Positions 1 to 12,231 of a stretch of DNA of 64,000 nt are shown here, piece after piece; position 1 is the first letter of the stretch, and the number at the start of each line of letters is the position of its first letter. The translations under genes and the position numbers were made by a program. The DNA lies in NCBI GenBank assembly GCA_020284085.1, contig JACEVL010000342.1, forward strand, positions 248,001 to 312,000, read 5' to 3'. Under the pieces are notes generated by a model. The model saw only the letters and a program-made list of their open reading frames with translations, was not told the origin of the DNA and did not search any database. Origin of the DNA: Aporrectodea caliginosa (Eukaryota > Annelida > Clitellata > Crassiclitellata > Lumbricidae).

Positions 1-68
1 AAAGTCGTGGAATTTTAAAATAGCTAGGTGATGGAAAAATCATTAATAGACATATTTCTAATCATATT

Positions 69-349
69 TTAAAATTTCGATAATTTCACACCAAAACCAA
101 CAGAAAAGCCTCGTTCATCTACTCTCGCTGCATCCAATCTATATGCAGCACCAGCCGTTGAGCTGATCATCAGTCCTGTGATCCATTGAGCAAGAAAAGA
201 AAACCATGCAGTCCCAGCAGCTGAGATTTGTGAATCTTTTGATGCGAAGAAGGTTCCTCTTACTATCCACTGGGACGCCAAGATCATGCCAGCTGTGAGC
301 TGTCCCAGGGACAGGACGATGGTGTGCTGATTGCCTTCCAATATGGTAC
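69..349 (-). CDS. Probable last exon of an unrecognised small membrane protein
   Basis: An open frame of about 93 codons ends at TAA (69-71). It can be entered from an acceptor-like ccttgccag just upstream of 349 (phase 1). It has two hydrophobic stretches, VLSLGQLTAGMILASQWIV and SFLAQWITGLMISSTAGAAY, about 20 residues apart, then a polar tail ending in FGVKLSKF. That pattern fits two membrane helices with a short cytosolic or lumenal end. I do not recognise the family, and upstream exons were not found. The frame is longer and has a more protein-like composition than its neighbours, but it could still be chance. Confidence 0.3.
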
Positions 350-552
350 CTGGCAAGGACATGACCAAACTATTGGTCAGATCTACAAACTCCAGACAGC
401 CTAATGTGCATTTGGGTTATTCCCCTCTTGCATACACACTAAATGGATGGTGCCCAACACGACCTATTTATTTTGGTTATTTTAATTGACTTAAAAAATA
501 AGTCCTCATTCTAGCTTGCTTTTCCTAAGTTAAGTTCCCACCATGTATGTGA

Positions 553-1420
553 TCTGGTTTACAGACGGTTGCTCATTAGGTCAATTGCTCACTATGTCAC
601 TTGCTTCCTATCACGAACTTTAAAAATGATTCATCAGACAACTGCATTCAAATGCAAAGGGATTTGTTAGAACTGTGTTATCATCCTGTCTAACCTGATG
701 TAGTGTTCACTTAGGGGAACTTTGGGAAGGTAATGTGGCAGCCACAGCACTGGCAACTCCAACTGGTGTTTGTACGATTTGATGTCCAGAATACTGTGCT
801 GAAGAAGCCAGCTGTTTGCACACGATTTGCTCTCGATTAGCAATGTCCGTATCATGATTACGATGGTCAATTCTTACACTAATGATCTGTTCCTCGGTAT
901 GTAAACAAGCATGGCACTTGAATTTCTTCTATTTATCACACTTAAAATATTTTACTTTTACTGCTTTTGCCTTTATAAAGTGTGACCATTATCAATCAAC
1001 TTTAGCTTTTACTTTTTTGCTCTTCACATATTCAATGCCATAGTTGGATATGCAAAGAGAACATTTATATACCTATTAAAGTACTAGATGTAATTTTAAG
1101 CAACTATACTCAACAAGCTAGATATGCTAATGCTGTCTAATGCAGGTCTATATTGATAATGACAGCACCTCTGAGTATACATCTTGAAGGGGTGCTATAT
1201 ACATGTAAATGTTCAATTGCATTACATACAATTGATATTCAAGAATAATTAAACATTATCTCATAGCACAACATGAATATGTATAATCTTATAGCTCAAC
1301 ACAAACATACCGGTAGGTACATCCACACAACCTTTTGCTGGTGAGCAATCGTCAGTCAGCAACTGACCGAGTGAGCAACTGTCTGGCAAGTAATTGCCTC
1401 TGCCTGCATACTGCGTGATC
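553..1420. mobile_element. Foldback element with arms of 16-bp repeats
   Basis: The left arm (about 563-610) repeats a unit like GTTGCTCATTAGGTCA about three times. The right arm (about 1335-1395) carries the same unit inverted (GTTGCTCACTCGGTCA). The flanks GTGATCTGG (left) and GTGATCTTG (right) agree at 8 of 9 bases, which would fit a 9-bp target duplication. The interior is AT-rich with no recognisable transposase. The outermost bases of the two ends do not align well, so the limits are approximate. Confidence 0.45.
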
Positions 1421-2307
1421 TTGTACTCGTGTATTTAGTGGTTTTGCAGTAAGGACTTTATGAATAAATTTTCACCTGACTCCATTAGTACCACCAATTA
1501 ATCCCGAATAAACCATAAAACACATTCACGTTTAATTTGGTAAGATTTTGTTATTCAATCCATAATACAATTTATAAAATAACAGCGGTTTCATAGCATT
1601 AAATAACATGGTAGATAATAGAAAATTAACAGCTACATGTATATTCACTGGAATGTAGAACATGTTCTTCAAGTTAGAATCAGTAAATCGGAACGTAAGC
1701 GTTTTTCAGAACATTTAAATTGCAGATACAGCTTCTTCCGAGCATTTACACAATCTTCAGTAGAAAAAGATACAAAATGAAAAATTTAACAATCGTTGCA
1801 TAGAAAATTATGTAGAAAATATTTAGAAAAATAGTTCAAATATTTCACAATGATATGTTGGATTGCTTTGCACGCTTAATAATGAATTGTGACAAGAAGT
1901 TACCCTAGAAATTGAAAACATTTCTTGGACAGAAAATTATTTTGAGCAACTTAACAAGTCATGACACAAAATGATGTCATGCTGAGCTCCACCCTAACAG
2001 GGATGGGATAGGTTCCGGGACTTCTATCTGCAGTTTGACATTTACCTAATTCTAAGATTACATTTTGCTCACTACCAGAATGAACATGAAGAAATAATTT
2101 TTATTAGGCTATTGTTTTTACTTCCCTTACAGACTGGCAGAAGCCTAGAACTGAATCTGGCATTTTGCCATAGTATGCCCAATGCACACAATAAATGGCA
2201 GTGGAAAAGACAAGTTAAAGTTAGAATCACACCCAGATGCAGATCTAAAAAAATGTTGCTTTTACATTGAGGAATGGCCATTTGTTTCAAGCTATGCAAA
2301 AATCTTT
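1421..2307. other. Gene-free AT-rich stretch
   Basis: I see no splice-compatible coding sequence or recognisable repeat here. It lies just 3' of the TMED-type last exon on the minus strand and may include its 3' UTR. Confidence 0.3.
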
Positions 2308-2541
2308 TTAAGCCCTTGGTTTCACTTTTGCACCGACATTTTTTACATTGAATAAATGTCGAACAAAGAACACCTGAAAAGCAGACGAGACCACAATGAC
2401 AACGCAGAGAATAACGGACATCATCTGGACATAACCATTGTTGTCCTGGATGAGGTACCAGTCACTGATGACGTGTCGTCGGCTGCTGGCCTGTTCCAGA
2501 TTCATCTTCTTCACTCGTTCATCAACTGTGTCCAGTGATTG
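2308..2541 (-). CDS. p24/TMED-family cargo receptor, last exon
   Basis: The minus strand has a clean acceptor (gatttttag) before 2541 and then an open frame to TAA (2308-2310), about 77 codons. The order is: an amphipathic, coiled-coil-like segment beginning QSLDTVDERVKKMNLEQ, a polar linker, one transmembrane helix (VILCVVIVVSSAFQVFFV) and a short cytosolic tail beginning RHLFNVK. Known of the family: p24 proteins end with a coiled coil, one helix and a short tail containing a [R/K]xLF/FFxxK-like motif that binds COPI/COPII coats. They cycle between ER and Golgi. The GOLD-domain exons should lie upstream (higher coordinates) but were not found, so the gene is partial. The pattern is closest to the TMED1/5/6 type, but the subfamily is inferred. 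Confidence 0.62.
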   Translation of the reverse strand, partial: QSLDTVDERVKKMNLEQASSRRHVISDWYLIQDNNGYVQMMSVILCVVIVVSSAFQVFFVRHLFNVKNVGAKVKPRA

Positions 2542-2703
2542 CTAAAAATCAGCCACCCATATCCAATCAGTTTGATGGAAAAGTAGCAAGCAGGCTTGCT
2601 CCAAAAATTGAATCGGGTTGGATTGCATAAAACTAGCAAGCTTTTGGAGCTTTTAATTCAGTTGTTACTATGCCAAGTATGGTATATTGTCTGAGGTTGT
2701 GCA

Positions 2704-3031
2704 TATAAGTAAGTAAGTATATTCTTTATTAAACCAATTGCATATCTGCACTTTGGTGAAAATGCTGGTGCATATTTTTTTTATAATATGCAGGTGGAGA
2801 AAGTACTGTAAATTCTGATCCAAACAGCGTGCGCAAAGGAAGCAGATGAAGACCCTCAACTGATTGCAAACTTCATAATGGAATAGAGAGTATTAAGTGT
2901 ACCAAAGTTATCAAGCACTCCTTCAGAAGTGTCATATATCATGAAATACAAAACATTGATGTTTATTCACCAGAGTGCTGTTTGGCAGCTCTGGTTAAAT
3001 AAAGAATATACTTACTTACTTACTTACTTAC
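2704..3031. mobile_element. Short inverted-repeat element with (TAAG)n ends
   Basis: Both ends carry the same sequence in inverted orientation: a TAAG run followed by TATATTCTTTATT and AACCA, about 30 bp. The interior (about 270 bp) has no coding potential. It could be a MITE, or two LINE 3' ends inserted head to head. No target duplication is clear. Confidence 0.5.
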
Positions 3032-3514
3032 ATGCTCAAACAGATAAGGATATGGAAAAATACCAATTCTCAGTTTGTTTTGACAGTTGCAAACTATAAA
3101 GTCCAGAACAAAATTCAGATGACGAAAAAGAAAGACTATTTTACTGAAATTAAATAACCTAAAACAATTGTATCTTGTGTCACAGTACTGAAATAGAAAG
3201 CAGTATAAATCGACACAAGAATGGTTACACATAAAGTGTGATTTTACGCTACATGTAGTGCAGGACAGAAAATACAGGAAAACAGAAGACAGGACTCGGC
3301 AAGACCTAAGAGGAAGACTGACAATTCCAAGTCAACAAACAGAACATGGCCAAATGTCATTCCTGGGAAATCCTGGTGCTAATCAGTTTAAAAACTCATA
3401 AATTTTTATCTTTTATAAGCTTCTAGATGGTATTAATTTCGCAACTGACAAGTGTCTTAGTACTATTCCTTATGGCCTACCTGTATGCCTTCTGCTTCTC
3501 CAAAAAAGTCCAAG

Positions 3515-4846
3515 ATGTTCTTTGAATGCTGCCGGGTTACCCGAACCCGGGTTACCCGGCTTTTTTCCAAACCCGAAACCCGGGTTTGAACGCGATTGAA
3601 ACCCGGGTTCGACGGGTTTGAAAATCGTAACTTTCACCGTCCTTCACGGTGTGAAACTCACAAATGCAGAGTAATGGAAATATAACGATAATAGTGGTTG
3701 ATAACGGGTTTACGTAATACAACAGCTAACTACTTATTTATCGGCTCATTCCATTGTCTTTATTGGTGACTTTGTATGAGTGTGGCTTCCCATTTCACAC
3801 GACCAGTGACTAATGTTGAGTGTTTTGACACGTCGGCGTCGTAGCTTCGAATTCGTAAATAATAGCAGTAAACTGTTTTTATTTTAATTTAGTGATTTCA
3901 GACACAAATCCAAACAATGTCTAAATCAGCAAAAAATGTAAAGGGTGGTGTTTGGGATCATTTCATTCACGATTCTGAGGGCCAGACGGCTCAATGTCAG
4001 TTATGTAACTCGCAGCAAAAATTGCCAGCGGTGCAACAAGAAATATGCATAGGCTATTCATCTCGGGTCCAAGCATAAGATAAACCTGCTGAAACACAAG
4101 GACGTTGGTGACCCTTGTCGTTCTGACGAAGCCAATGACGGTAGGCCTCTTAGTCCAAGCACAATCACAGGCAGCGATATGTCTCCAAAGCAGCATCTAC
4201 TTTAGTAAGTTCTGGCTCTGCCAAATTGGGTTGCAGAGTAACGATGACTAAATTATCTTCTGAAAGCAAATGGGCAGGCACTGGAATGGCCTAAAGCTGA
4301 GATGTAGACGATTAAGCTGTCATTTGACAATTATTATTTTTATAGGCCTATGCAATGTTTCTTTCAGACAGAACGCTCCGGAACGGCATTCCGTGAATTT
4401 TTTCAAGCTGCTAAAAATTATTTTATTTACTTACATTTTTAATAAAAAATTATTTAGTTAATTTAATTTAATTTCAGTGTTTATTGGTATTCAAGATGCT
4501 ATAAAATTAGAGGCTCAGGTTTAGGCCTTCAGAACCTTTGCAATGTCTTCCATAACTGTTCTGGAATTGTTCAGTTCCGGAACATTTTTTATTGAAAAAC
4601 ACTGCTTATATAAAAACGTATCGCGATTATCCTAAAGTTTTCTTTTTATGCAAAATTCTTGACTGTTGGAGAACGTTGGACTTGTAGCTGCATACGACGA
4701 CGTTGTTCTTACGCAAGAAATAGTGCAGTAATAATATTTATCATGTAAAATTTGTTAACCCGTCCAAACCCGGGTTACCCGGGTTTTCACGGCGGTCAAA
4801 CCCGAAACCCGGGTTTCGAAAAAAGACCCCGGGTTTGCATTCCCTA
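3515..4846 (+). mobile_element. hAT transposon remnant with BED zinc finger
   Basis: Both subterminal regions (3536-3625 and 4757-4840) are packed with short inverted AACCCGGGTT-type repeats. The right end reads CTAGGGAATGC when inverted, like many hAT termini. From ATG 3916 the plus strand encodes a BED-finger start (GGVWDHFIHDSEGQTAQCQL), and after a frame break the rest (HKINLLKHKDVGDPC). Known: BED fingers are the DNA-binding N terminus of hAT transposases. The catalytic region is missing, so the copy is dead. No target duplication is convincing and the left terminus is degraded. Confidence 0.6.
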
Positions 4847-5097
4847 GTTGATAGGTTTGACTAACAAATGACAACAAATGTTGTAGATTTGTGCATGTAG
4901 AAAACTATACACTGTTGTCTTTGGACAGCTCATTTAATTAATTATACACAAGAAAATCAAAGACTTTGCGTTGAAATGACTAACAGGCGATCTTTTACCT
5001 GATCACATTACAGTTCAATATTTCTAATCATTCACACACTATATATAAACAGAATGTATGAGTAATCAGTTTTGAATTATAGCTTCTTATCAATCAA

Positions 5098-6090
5098 TCA
5101 ATCAATCAAACAATCAATCAATCGTTTATTTGTAGCCAAACAACGATAAACAATAATATTACAAATCAGATTGCACTTTTAAGTATGGATTGTTGAATGC
5201 CACAAGGGAAGGCCCTGAAGGGATCAAAGATCCCGCTAAGTAGGGACACCTCTATGTAATTTCAATAGAATATGTGGCGACCGAAAGATGCTTTACATAG
5301 TATAACAGTTGTTGACTTGATTAACATAAAAAATCTTAACTAACCTTAACTAATTTAAACTAAATATCGAAAGTAAAAGGAATGAGTGGGAAGTGCAGTT
5401 AAACACATGGAAATAAAAGATTAATACATCAAAGCATTCATAATCACCTTCAACTAAATAAGTGCGAAGCTTATTCTTAAACAGTGTAAGTGAGGGAGAT
5501 TTTCTGATTTCTTGAGGAATTTTATTCCAGGTAGTGGCACCAATAGATTTGATTGAGAACTGACGAGTGTTAGAGCGGGCAAAGACACTTCTATAATTTA
5601 CAGAGTTTCTTGTTAAGTGGGAGTGAACCTCTGAGGCAAGATTAAAGAATCCCTTGTACACTGGAGGTAGTAGGCCTCGGTTGTACTTGTACATAAATTC
5701 ACCGATTTGGTACAGCCTGAGCTGCTCTAATTTTAATACTTTAAAGTTAACAAATAGAGGGTTGGTATGAGATCCATAAGTAGTACCAGCCACTATACGA
5801 ATCACCCGTTTTTGCAAAGTTATCAGTCTTTGTAACCTTGTAGTGTAGGTTGAGGCCCATACTAGATTACAATAAGCTAAATAAGGATATATTAGAGAGA
5901 ATACAATTTTAAACAATGGATGGAGATCAAGATATGTGCAGTACGGGCAATGATTCCGGTGTTTTTAGCAATTTTGGAGGAGATATTTTTATGTGATCTT
6001 TCCATGTCATGTGCTGATCCACAGTTATGAACATTCTGTGTCAAACAACAAACCTGCGATTTACATTCAAATAAAGCAGCATTCATCAAG
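5098..6090 (-). mobile_element. Non-LTR retrotransposon 3' fragment (reverse transcriptase end)
   Basis: The minus strand (5350-5916) encodes the end of a LINE polymerase: the thumb-like SLIYPYLAYCNLVWAS, then LQRLITLQKRVIRI, and a C-terminal region with RNSVNYRSVF and TTWNKIPQEIRKSPSL. The preceding part (ISSKIAKNTGIIARTAHI, 5892-6089) is in another frame, so at least one frameshift is present. The 3' end runs into an (ATCA)n tract at 5098-5125, the usual microsatellite tail. It is 5' truncated and inactive. Confidence 0.75.
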
Positions 6091-6138
6091 TTAGTTCATC
6101 TATGATTATGTCCAATCCTATATTCACTTAAACCATAC

Positions 6139-7025
6139 TTAAGCCAGCATCAAATCAATGGTTTCAGATCGTGACAGCAGTATGACAGGATTGTGTGTTG
6201 TCACCAATGACTTTTGCCCCAGTGGTTGTGGATTGGGTGATGACGATAGTGGCAGTATGTGGCAATATGGGACTGAAGTGGGCGAATGGAGACATGTGAG
6301 AGACCTGGATTTTGCAGAAGATATCACTCTACTGGACAGTACTCAGAAGGGCACACAGGACACAGAAGGAGTCAGCAAAGGTGAGATTCACTATCAACCC
6401 AGATAAAACAAAGATCATGATAATAGGAAATGGAATGAAGCTGTCAGGATCATGGATGAATTCTGCTACGTTGATAACTTGATAACAGCAGAAGCAATTG
6501 TGACAAGGGTGTAAAGATAGGCATTGGGAAGGCAAATACTGCATTTAGGAAACTCGAATGGATATGGAAGAACAGTGGATGCAGTATAAAGACTAAGACT
6601 CATCTGTATGATGCCATTGTGTTGAGTACGCTGCTGCGTGGAACTGAGATCTGACCGATGATGGTGGAAAACAATAAAAACTGGAGGCGGCACATCGCAG
6701 ATGGTTGACAAGAATTCTGCATGTTCATGGTGTGATAAAATACCAAATAAACCATAAGAGAGTGGACAGGAAAAGAGGATATAGAGAACATTACTAGAAG
6801 TTTAAAATGGATGGGACATATGGTTCGTATGTACAAGGATAGAAGAGCCAACCATGTGATGAGCTGGATCCCTTAGGGGAAGACCATGCAAGAATTGGCC
6901 AGAAGACGACTTGAGGTCATGGGACAACGCTTGGAAGACTGGCATTAGACAGAGATGAATGTAGAATATGTGTTGCCAAGGTGCAGACCTGTATGGGAAG
7001 GACTCAGTTCCTAAGATGATGCTGG
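6139..7025 (+). mobile_element. Decayed RTE-like LINE fragment
   Basis: The plus strand shows the LINE motif DLDFAEDITLLDS (a variant of LDFADD) at 6303-6341. With frame breaks and stops, it then shows RKLEWIWKNSG, KTHLYDAIVLSTLLRG and a WMGHMVRM box typical of the C terminus of RTE/CRE-like polymerases. Several stops make it a pseudogene. No tail or target duplication was identified. Confidence 0.65.
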
Positions 7026-8873
7026 TCTAATTATTTATGATAGTAATTAAATAATTATAACCAACACTTATGCATTTTGATCCTAGCTAGCATCATAAAA
7101 AATCTGTACACTTGAACTGACAATAAAACACAGATAAATACGAATGTGTCTTTGCTCAAGTAAGGTGCCAAGCTACAAATTGGGCAAGTTTATGGTCAGA
7201 AGCAGTTATCAATATGGACTGATACAGTTTTTAAAAGGTTGCTGATATAGGCCTATCGTTTGAAAACTGCTTTGAAAATTCACTTTCAAAGCATAACTTG
7301 CAGCTATACACATAGAGGCTGCCAAGGGTAGGCCTATAATCAATATCTTTGCCTCAACATTTCAGTTAAGACTCATTAGCTTTTCACCTTGGATGATTGA
7401 ACATTTCCACGACTTTTAAAGGATATATTCATGCATAAAGGGTATACAATTTGGGTATAAATTATTGCAAAATAATCAGAGGGGTCAGAGGGGCATTATT
7501 AAAACTGACCCCTCCCAGTAAAATTTTTTATCAAGACTTTGGCGACTAACTCTTGCTTCCCAGTAACGTCCAGGAAAAGCTTTGGTTGCTTCAACCACAA
7601 CCATGAACATTGCATAGGCTAATCATCTGATGCATAATCATGCATAATAATTTGATGCATAATAAGAACTTTTCACCCTTAACCTTTGCCACCGACCCAA
7701 ACTTTTTGCGTTTTCACACTCTTAACTTCGAATCCTGGTAAATAAATCTCAAAACTTAAATCCCATAATAATTAGTGCCTAAGGGCGTTAATACCGACCT
7801 GTTGGAGAAAATGCGGTTGATGAGTAGGACACAGAATATATTCTCTGACATGGGCCAATGTCCGTTGCTTAGGTCTACCTATGACGACGACCGAATTAAG
7901 CAATCATCGCCTCCTCTAACTGAACACATCACCTCGATCATCGTAAATGCGTCATCAATAATAATTATATCAAGGTAAGCGAACCATCGTAACCATCCGT
8001 TCAGATAGATCATAATTATATCGACGGCTATCATAGGCCCCTCCGCCGGCTTTCAGTGGCTGTAGGCCGTGCACCAGAAAACCTGTAGGCGGCCTCAGGC
8101 CCTCAGCTGATAAGCTCTAACGGACCAAAGAAACCTAAGCCAACGTAACAGTAACGACAATTGAATTGGGTGTAACCATTTGAATGCTTCTACAGGAACC
8201 CAATTGTGTCAGTTCAATTAATATCGCAGGCTAACGTATTTATACCTGAACAATCACCCACCCACATCATTCTGCAACAAAATAATTGCTATCCGTGCGT
8301 AACCTATGATTCTGGTAATTAAACTTATATTGCGCAGAATAGGTAAGAAATCGTCAAAATGCTGCTAAACTGTCAAAACGGTAAAAGCATAGCTCTGAGC
8401 GAACAGATAGGCCTACAGCTCACCTGAGAACAAAGCGACGAACGTCAGGCCTGGAGCACACCTGAGAACAAAGAAATGACTGAAACAGGCACACCTGCAA
8501 TTAGCCTACGCACGCTGAGGAAGGCAGTCCATTGGCCGATAATGTCGACTGACGTAAAATGATCGACACCAAATGAACGAATAAGACAAATCAATATTAA
8601 GGCGTGTACAAAGCAATGTGCGTACGAGACCTATGCACCTATTGACACGTAGGCCTGTTCAATCAAAACATGTATTTCACCTAAACTATAATAATTATCG
8701 GCGTCCCATACAGCTAAAGCCATTGCGCCAGGTTAAAGCTCGCAACGCGTTATGGCACACAGTAGGCCTATGGGTGACGTCTGATTGTGCCTTCGATAGC
8801 TTCCCAATCCCAACATCACGAACACGTGTACGTCTAAACACAGTAGGCTAAGTGTGCCACTGGCCGGCCGTCA
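7026..8873. other. Gene-free stretch rich in TAGGCCTA
   Basis: I found no coding exon I trust. The palindrome TAGGCCTA occurs at about 7250, 7329, 8408 and 8763, and near-matches are common. The stretch around 8030-8120 is more GC-rich and resembles transposon termini but could not be assigned. Confidence 0.3.
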
Positions 8874-9181
8874 GTGGCTGCGCCTGGGGTGGGCTAGAGG
8901 GGCTTAATTAGCCCCAGGGGGAGCTCACCACATGGGCGCAGCCACGGTCTAGAAGATGGGGTGGGGGACCTACTAGAATGTCTGAGTGGAGGGAATTGCG
9001 AGCGCCAAAGGCGCGAAGCTGCGATTGCCGAAGGTAAGAAGCCCCTAACGACTATACCAGGGTGAGAATTGCCGGGGATTGGGGTTCAACCCCTAGTCTT
9101 TTTTAGGATCCCATATAGTAAAGTCTACATTTCACATCCAAACTGCACATAAATCAACGTCTAACCCCCCCAGTTATTTTT
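8874..9181. other. GC-rich unassigned repeat with short inverted repeat
   Basis: CAGTGGCTGCGCC (8874) recurs inverted as GGCGCAGCCAC near 8937-8948, suggesting an 80-bp hAT-type MITE or hairpin. The rest (8960-9110) is GC-rich without a coding frame. Confidence 0.3.
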
Positions 9182-10230
9182 TTGACAATTCCCATACTGG
9201 AGCTATACTCACTAGCCTGGTATATTGAGCGTGGCAGCTTCATCGAGGTCTGGGGCGGAGCCCCACTCTCCACAGCTGCTAGTCATCTCTTTGCAGATGA
9301 TGTGCAAGCATTTGTCCATGGGTCTCCTTCATCCCAGATGCACTTAGTTGAGCGTATTCAATTTCAATCCCTCTCAAATTCTCTTCACTCCTGGATGCAG
9401 TGGATGGCATCAAACCGTCTCTGCCTTAACGCCTTCAAAACCCAGTTCATCTGGTTTGGCACCCCCAACAGCTTCTGAAGATTGATTTTGTTCTCCTCTT
9501 GGAAAGTTTCCCGCACTATTCCTTTTCTTCAACTGTACGTGATCTGGGTGTTACTCTAGATAGCTCCCTTTCTTTTAAAGATCATATCTCTAACCTAACA
9601 CGTTCTTCTTATTTTCATTTAAGGCGTCTTAGGGCTGTTCGGCGTTCTGTCTCATCTTCTGTTTTCACCACTCTTGTTCATGCTTTCATATGCTCCCGAA
9701 TTGATTACTGTAATTCTCTTCTCATTGGTCTTCCTAAGGTTCGTCTTTCACCTCTTCAGTCGGTCCTAAATGCTGCCGCCAGATTAGTAGCACGCCTACC
9801 ACGGTAGGCCTACTCTCACATTTCTACTTTCATGTTTGAACAACTGCACTGGCTTCCTCTCTCTGCTCGCATTAAATTCAAAATCCTCATTAGTAGTCTT
9901 CAAGGTACAAAGGGGTCTATTATGTATAAAGTCAAAATTTCAAAGACGTTGTTTCAGTCCTATATATTGTTCAATCCTGATAATTCAAACAGACTTGAGC
10001 ATTACTTCTAAACCAATTGGCACGGAATGCCGGGTTGGCGAAAGTCGGTCCAACTGAAGTTGAAAATTTTCCATCTCAGAATTCAACCACCCTAATATAT
10101 ATATATATATTTTCTTTTCTATCATTTTTTAAAATTCTTTGGAGAGCCAACAGAGAAGCGCCTTGGTATGGAATGCAGTGCCAATATGATTCAGCGCATC
10201 AACTGCATGAATACAATAGGCTACGTACAA
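9182..10230 (+). mobile_element. CR1/L2-type LINE, 3' half of reverse transcriptase
   Basis: The first plus-strand frame (to 9478) carries the catalytic block ASHLFADDVQAFVHG (FADD) and SLHSWMQWMASNRLCLNAFK with TQFIWFG. The next frame (9499-9807) carries VRDLGVTLDSSLSFKDHI, FICSRIDYCNSLLIGLP and LQSVLNAAARLVARLPR. A third, frameshifted block has LHWLPLSARIKFKIL. These are ordered motifs of the CR1/L2 clade. Stops and frameshifts make it inactive. Confidence 0.8.
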
Positions 10231-10237
10231 TAGGCCT

Positions 10238-10627
10238 AGGGGTCGTCCATTAATTATGTCAACAAATTTTAGGCCTTTTGACCCCCTCCCCTTGTCAACA
10301 ACTGTCAAACATTGACGGACCCCCCCAAAAAAAATTATGTCAACAATCCCAGAACCCCCCTACCTGCAGCGTAGCCCACAGAAATTTTTGTTCTCAATAC
10401 CTTTTTTAGAGATTTTAACTCCGATGACCCTTTTTTAGACATTTTTTTAGATGACTTTTTAGACATTTACTCTTTCGCTACCTTTTTTACCCTTTTTGGA
10501 TTCATTGGGAAAAAAATTTGTTGACGTCAACTTAGACGTCAACTTGAACCGAACCCCTCCCTCTGTCAACAACTGTCAAACTTTCCCCAACCCCCTATTT
10601 TGTTGACATAATTAATGGACGACCCCT
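10238..10627. mobile_element. MITE with long terminal inverted repeats
   Basis: The 390-bp element begins AGGGGTCGTCCATTAATTAT and ends with its reverse complement. The inverted repeat extends about 28 bp through GTCAACAAA. The ends share the pattern AGGGGYCGTCCAT with the element at 13753-14164, so the two may be related. No ORF and no clear target duplication. Confidence 0.65.
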
Positions 10628-10855
10628 ATATATCCTATATGATTGCATAATTATATGGATTTCAAAAAAATTATTTGCATTTTACATATGGGTTAAACTG
10701 AATGTAAATTTCCTATAGGCACCAAATTTGAAACCAAATTAAGTGCAGTGGTGAAAACCTAACGCGCTAAATAACACAACCATACAACGAGTCCATTACT
10801 ACCATTAGGCACACAGATCATTATTGTCTTTACTATTATTGGCGTACGTAGCAGT
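10628..10855. other. Gene-free spacer
   Basis: AT-rich sequence between two transposons. No coding or repeat signal seen. Confidence 0.3.
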
Positions 10856-11225
10856 CATGGGGAACGGACATTATCCCCTGGACATAGGCTAATCCCCCGG
10901 ACATAATCCCCTGGAGAAAGAGCCCCCAGGACCAAATCCCCCAAGCTAGGACATAACCCCCCCCCCATGGCAGGTTACAATATAATCGTATAATATTTTA
11001 AAAGTTTACTAAGAAACTTATATTAAGTTTAGGCCTACACCTGAATGACATATCAAACAAAAACCAGACGAATTAAGGTTTATCAATGACATGCAGAAAT
11101 AGGCTAAATGCACAGAGGGGGACTATGTCCGGAGGGATTATGTCCTACGTAAAATCGGGGGATTTTTGTCCGGGGGATTTTGTCCGGGGTGAAAATGTCC
11201 AGTGGTTATAATGTCCTACACTCGT
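10856..11225. mobile_element. Foldback element with GGACATAATCCCC-unit arms
   Basis: The left arm (about 10866-10970) is a degenerate array of a CCCC/GGACAT(A)ATCCCC unit. The right arm (about 11110-11220) is the same array inverted (GGGGGATTTTGTCC, GGGATTATGTCC). The spacer is about 130 bp with no ORF. A piece of the left arm and its flank (CCAAGC.AGGACATAA, then TATAATAT) recurs at about 31813-31865. Exact ends and target duplication were not found. Confidence 0.55.
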
Positions 11226-11606
11226 ATACACAGGCCTGCATGTAGCCTAATGAGCGCTGAGCGCAAATTTGAGCGATGACGTCTAATAATGGAGTATTCG
11301 TTTCTACTTTAAACTTCTATATCGCACTATTTAACTCTTAGGAAGAGACTAACACAAATGTTTCTCAATTCCTTATCTATTCTACGGGGACTCAAAAAGA
11401 ACTAATCTCTTGGACGACTCGGCTCGACTCCTAGGTAATCCATCGGTACAGGTCTAACCTCTAGGACGTCTCGGCAGCAAGTGACAAATTTTACTAGTGG
11501 CAGGTTCTCTAATCAGACTCTTCAACCAATCAGCAGTCCAGCTCAAATGCTAGCCTTATATGGACACGAAATAAGACAGAAAACCGATGACGTAGGGGAT
11601 GAGTCA

Positions 11607-12089
11607 GTGGTTCTGCTGCTGTATCAGGCGTGACTAGCGCGTGATCAGTGGCTGACGGAAAATCCCAATAATAATGCTATCAACGGCGAAAAATACCGAG
11701 GCCAAGCACGACACCATCGTTTCATCGGCTCGCCACTTTTCTACCGCTAGAGGTCTCAGGGGGCAGACACAAGTAATTCTAAAAATAGCCTCTAGTAAGG
11801 ATTTTATAGATCATTACACTCTCAAATATATACATATTCAGGGTCAGTGAGTTTGAGTGAAAAATCATTTGCTATTTTATTTTTATTTTTCGACTTTTAC
11901 TTAATAAAATAGTTAACTGTTAGTAGTTCATGTATTGAATGTATTAATATTGTATCACATTTTGGTACAATTTTTTATTTCCTTTTGTTCCCATTAGTTA
12001 AAAATTATTGTTCAAACTTGAGGGGTTCGGTGAGTGGTCATGGATTTCTCTTGGGGTTCGGCTCCCTTGAAAAGGTTAAGAACCACTGA
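11607..12089. mobile_element. hAT-type non-autonomous element
   Basis: The right terminus, read inward, is CAGTGGTTCTTAACCTTTTC, followed by CCGAACCCC, a well-known hAT terminal style. A matching CAGTGGTTCT at 11607 may be the other end, giving about 480 bp. The flanking eight bases do not match, so the left end is uncertain. No transposase remains. Confidence 0.45.
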
Positions 12090-12141
12090 ACTAGACTATT
12101 TTGCATTGGTATCCATTGTTTATGGTGAATTTAAAATGGAG

Positions 12142-12231
12142 GATGGATTGATGAAAATAATTGTTTGCCTAAATGGAAGCTGGATTGATGAAAGAAATCT
12201 TCGCATAAATAGAAGTTGGATCGATTATATT
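12142..12231. repeat. Orphan foldback arm: GGATTGATGA-unit repeat
   Basis: Two to three tandem copies of a ~35-bp unit containing GGATTGATGAAAATAATT, TTGCCTAAATGGAAG and GTTGGAT. The same unit makes the inner inverted arms at 31455-31780. Here only one arm is present, and a hAT MITE is inserted at its right side (12232). Confidence 0.5.

Noticed and set aside
667..985. Minus-strand open stretch with HQIVQTPVGVASAVAATLP
   Set aside because: It reads like a protein for about 70 codons but has no ATG, only a weak acceptor, and lies inside the foldback element at 553-1420.
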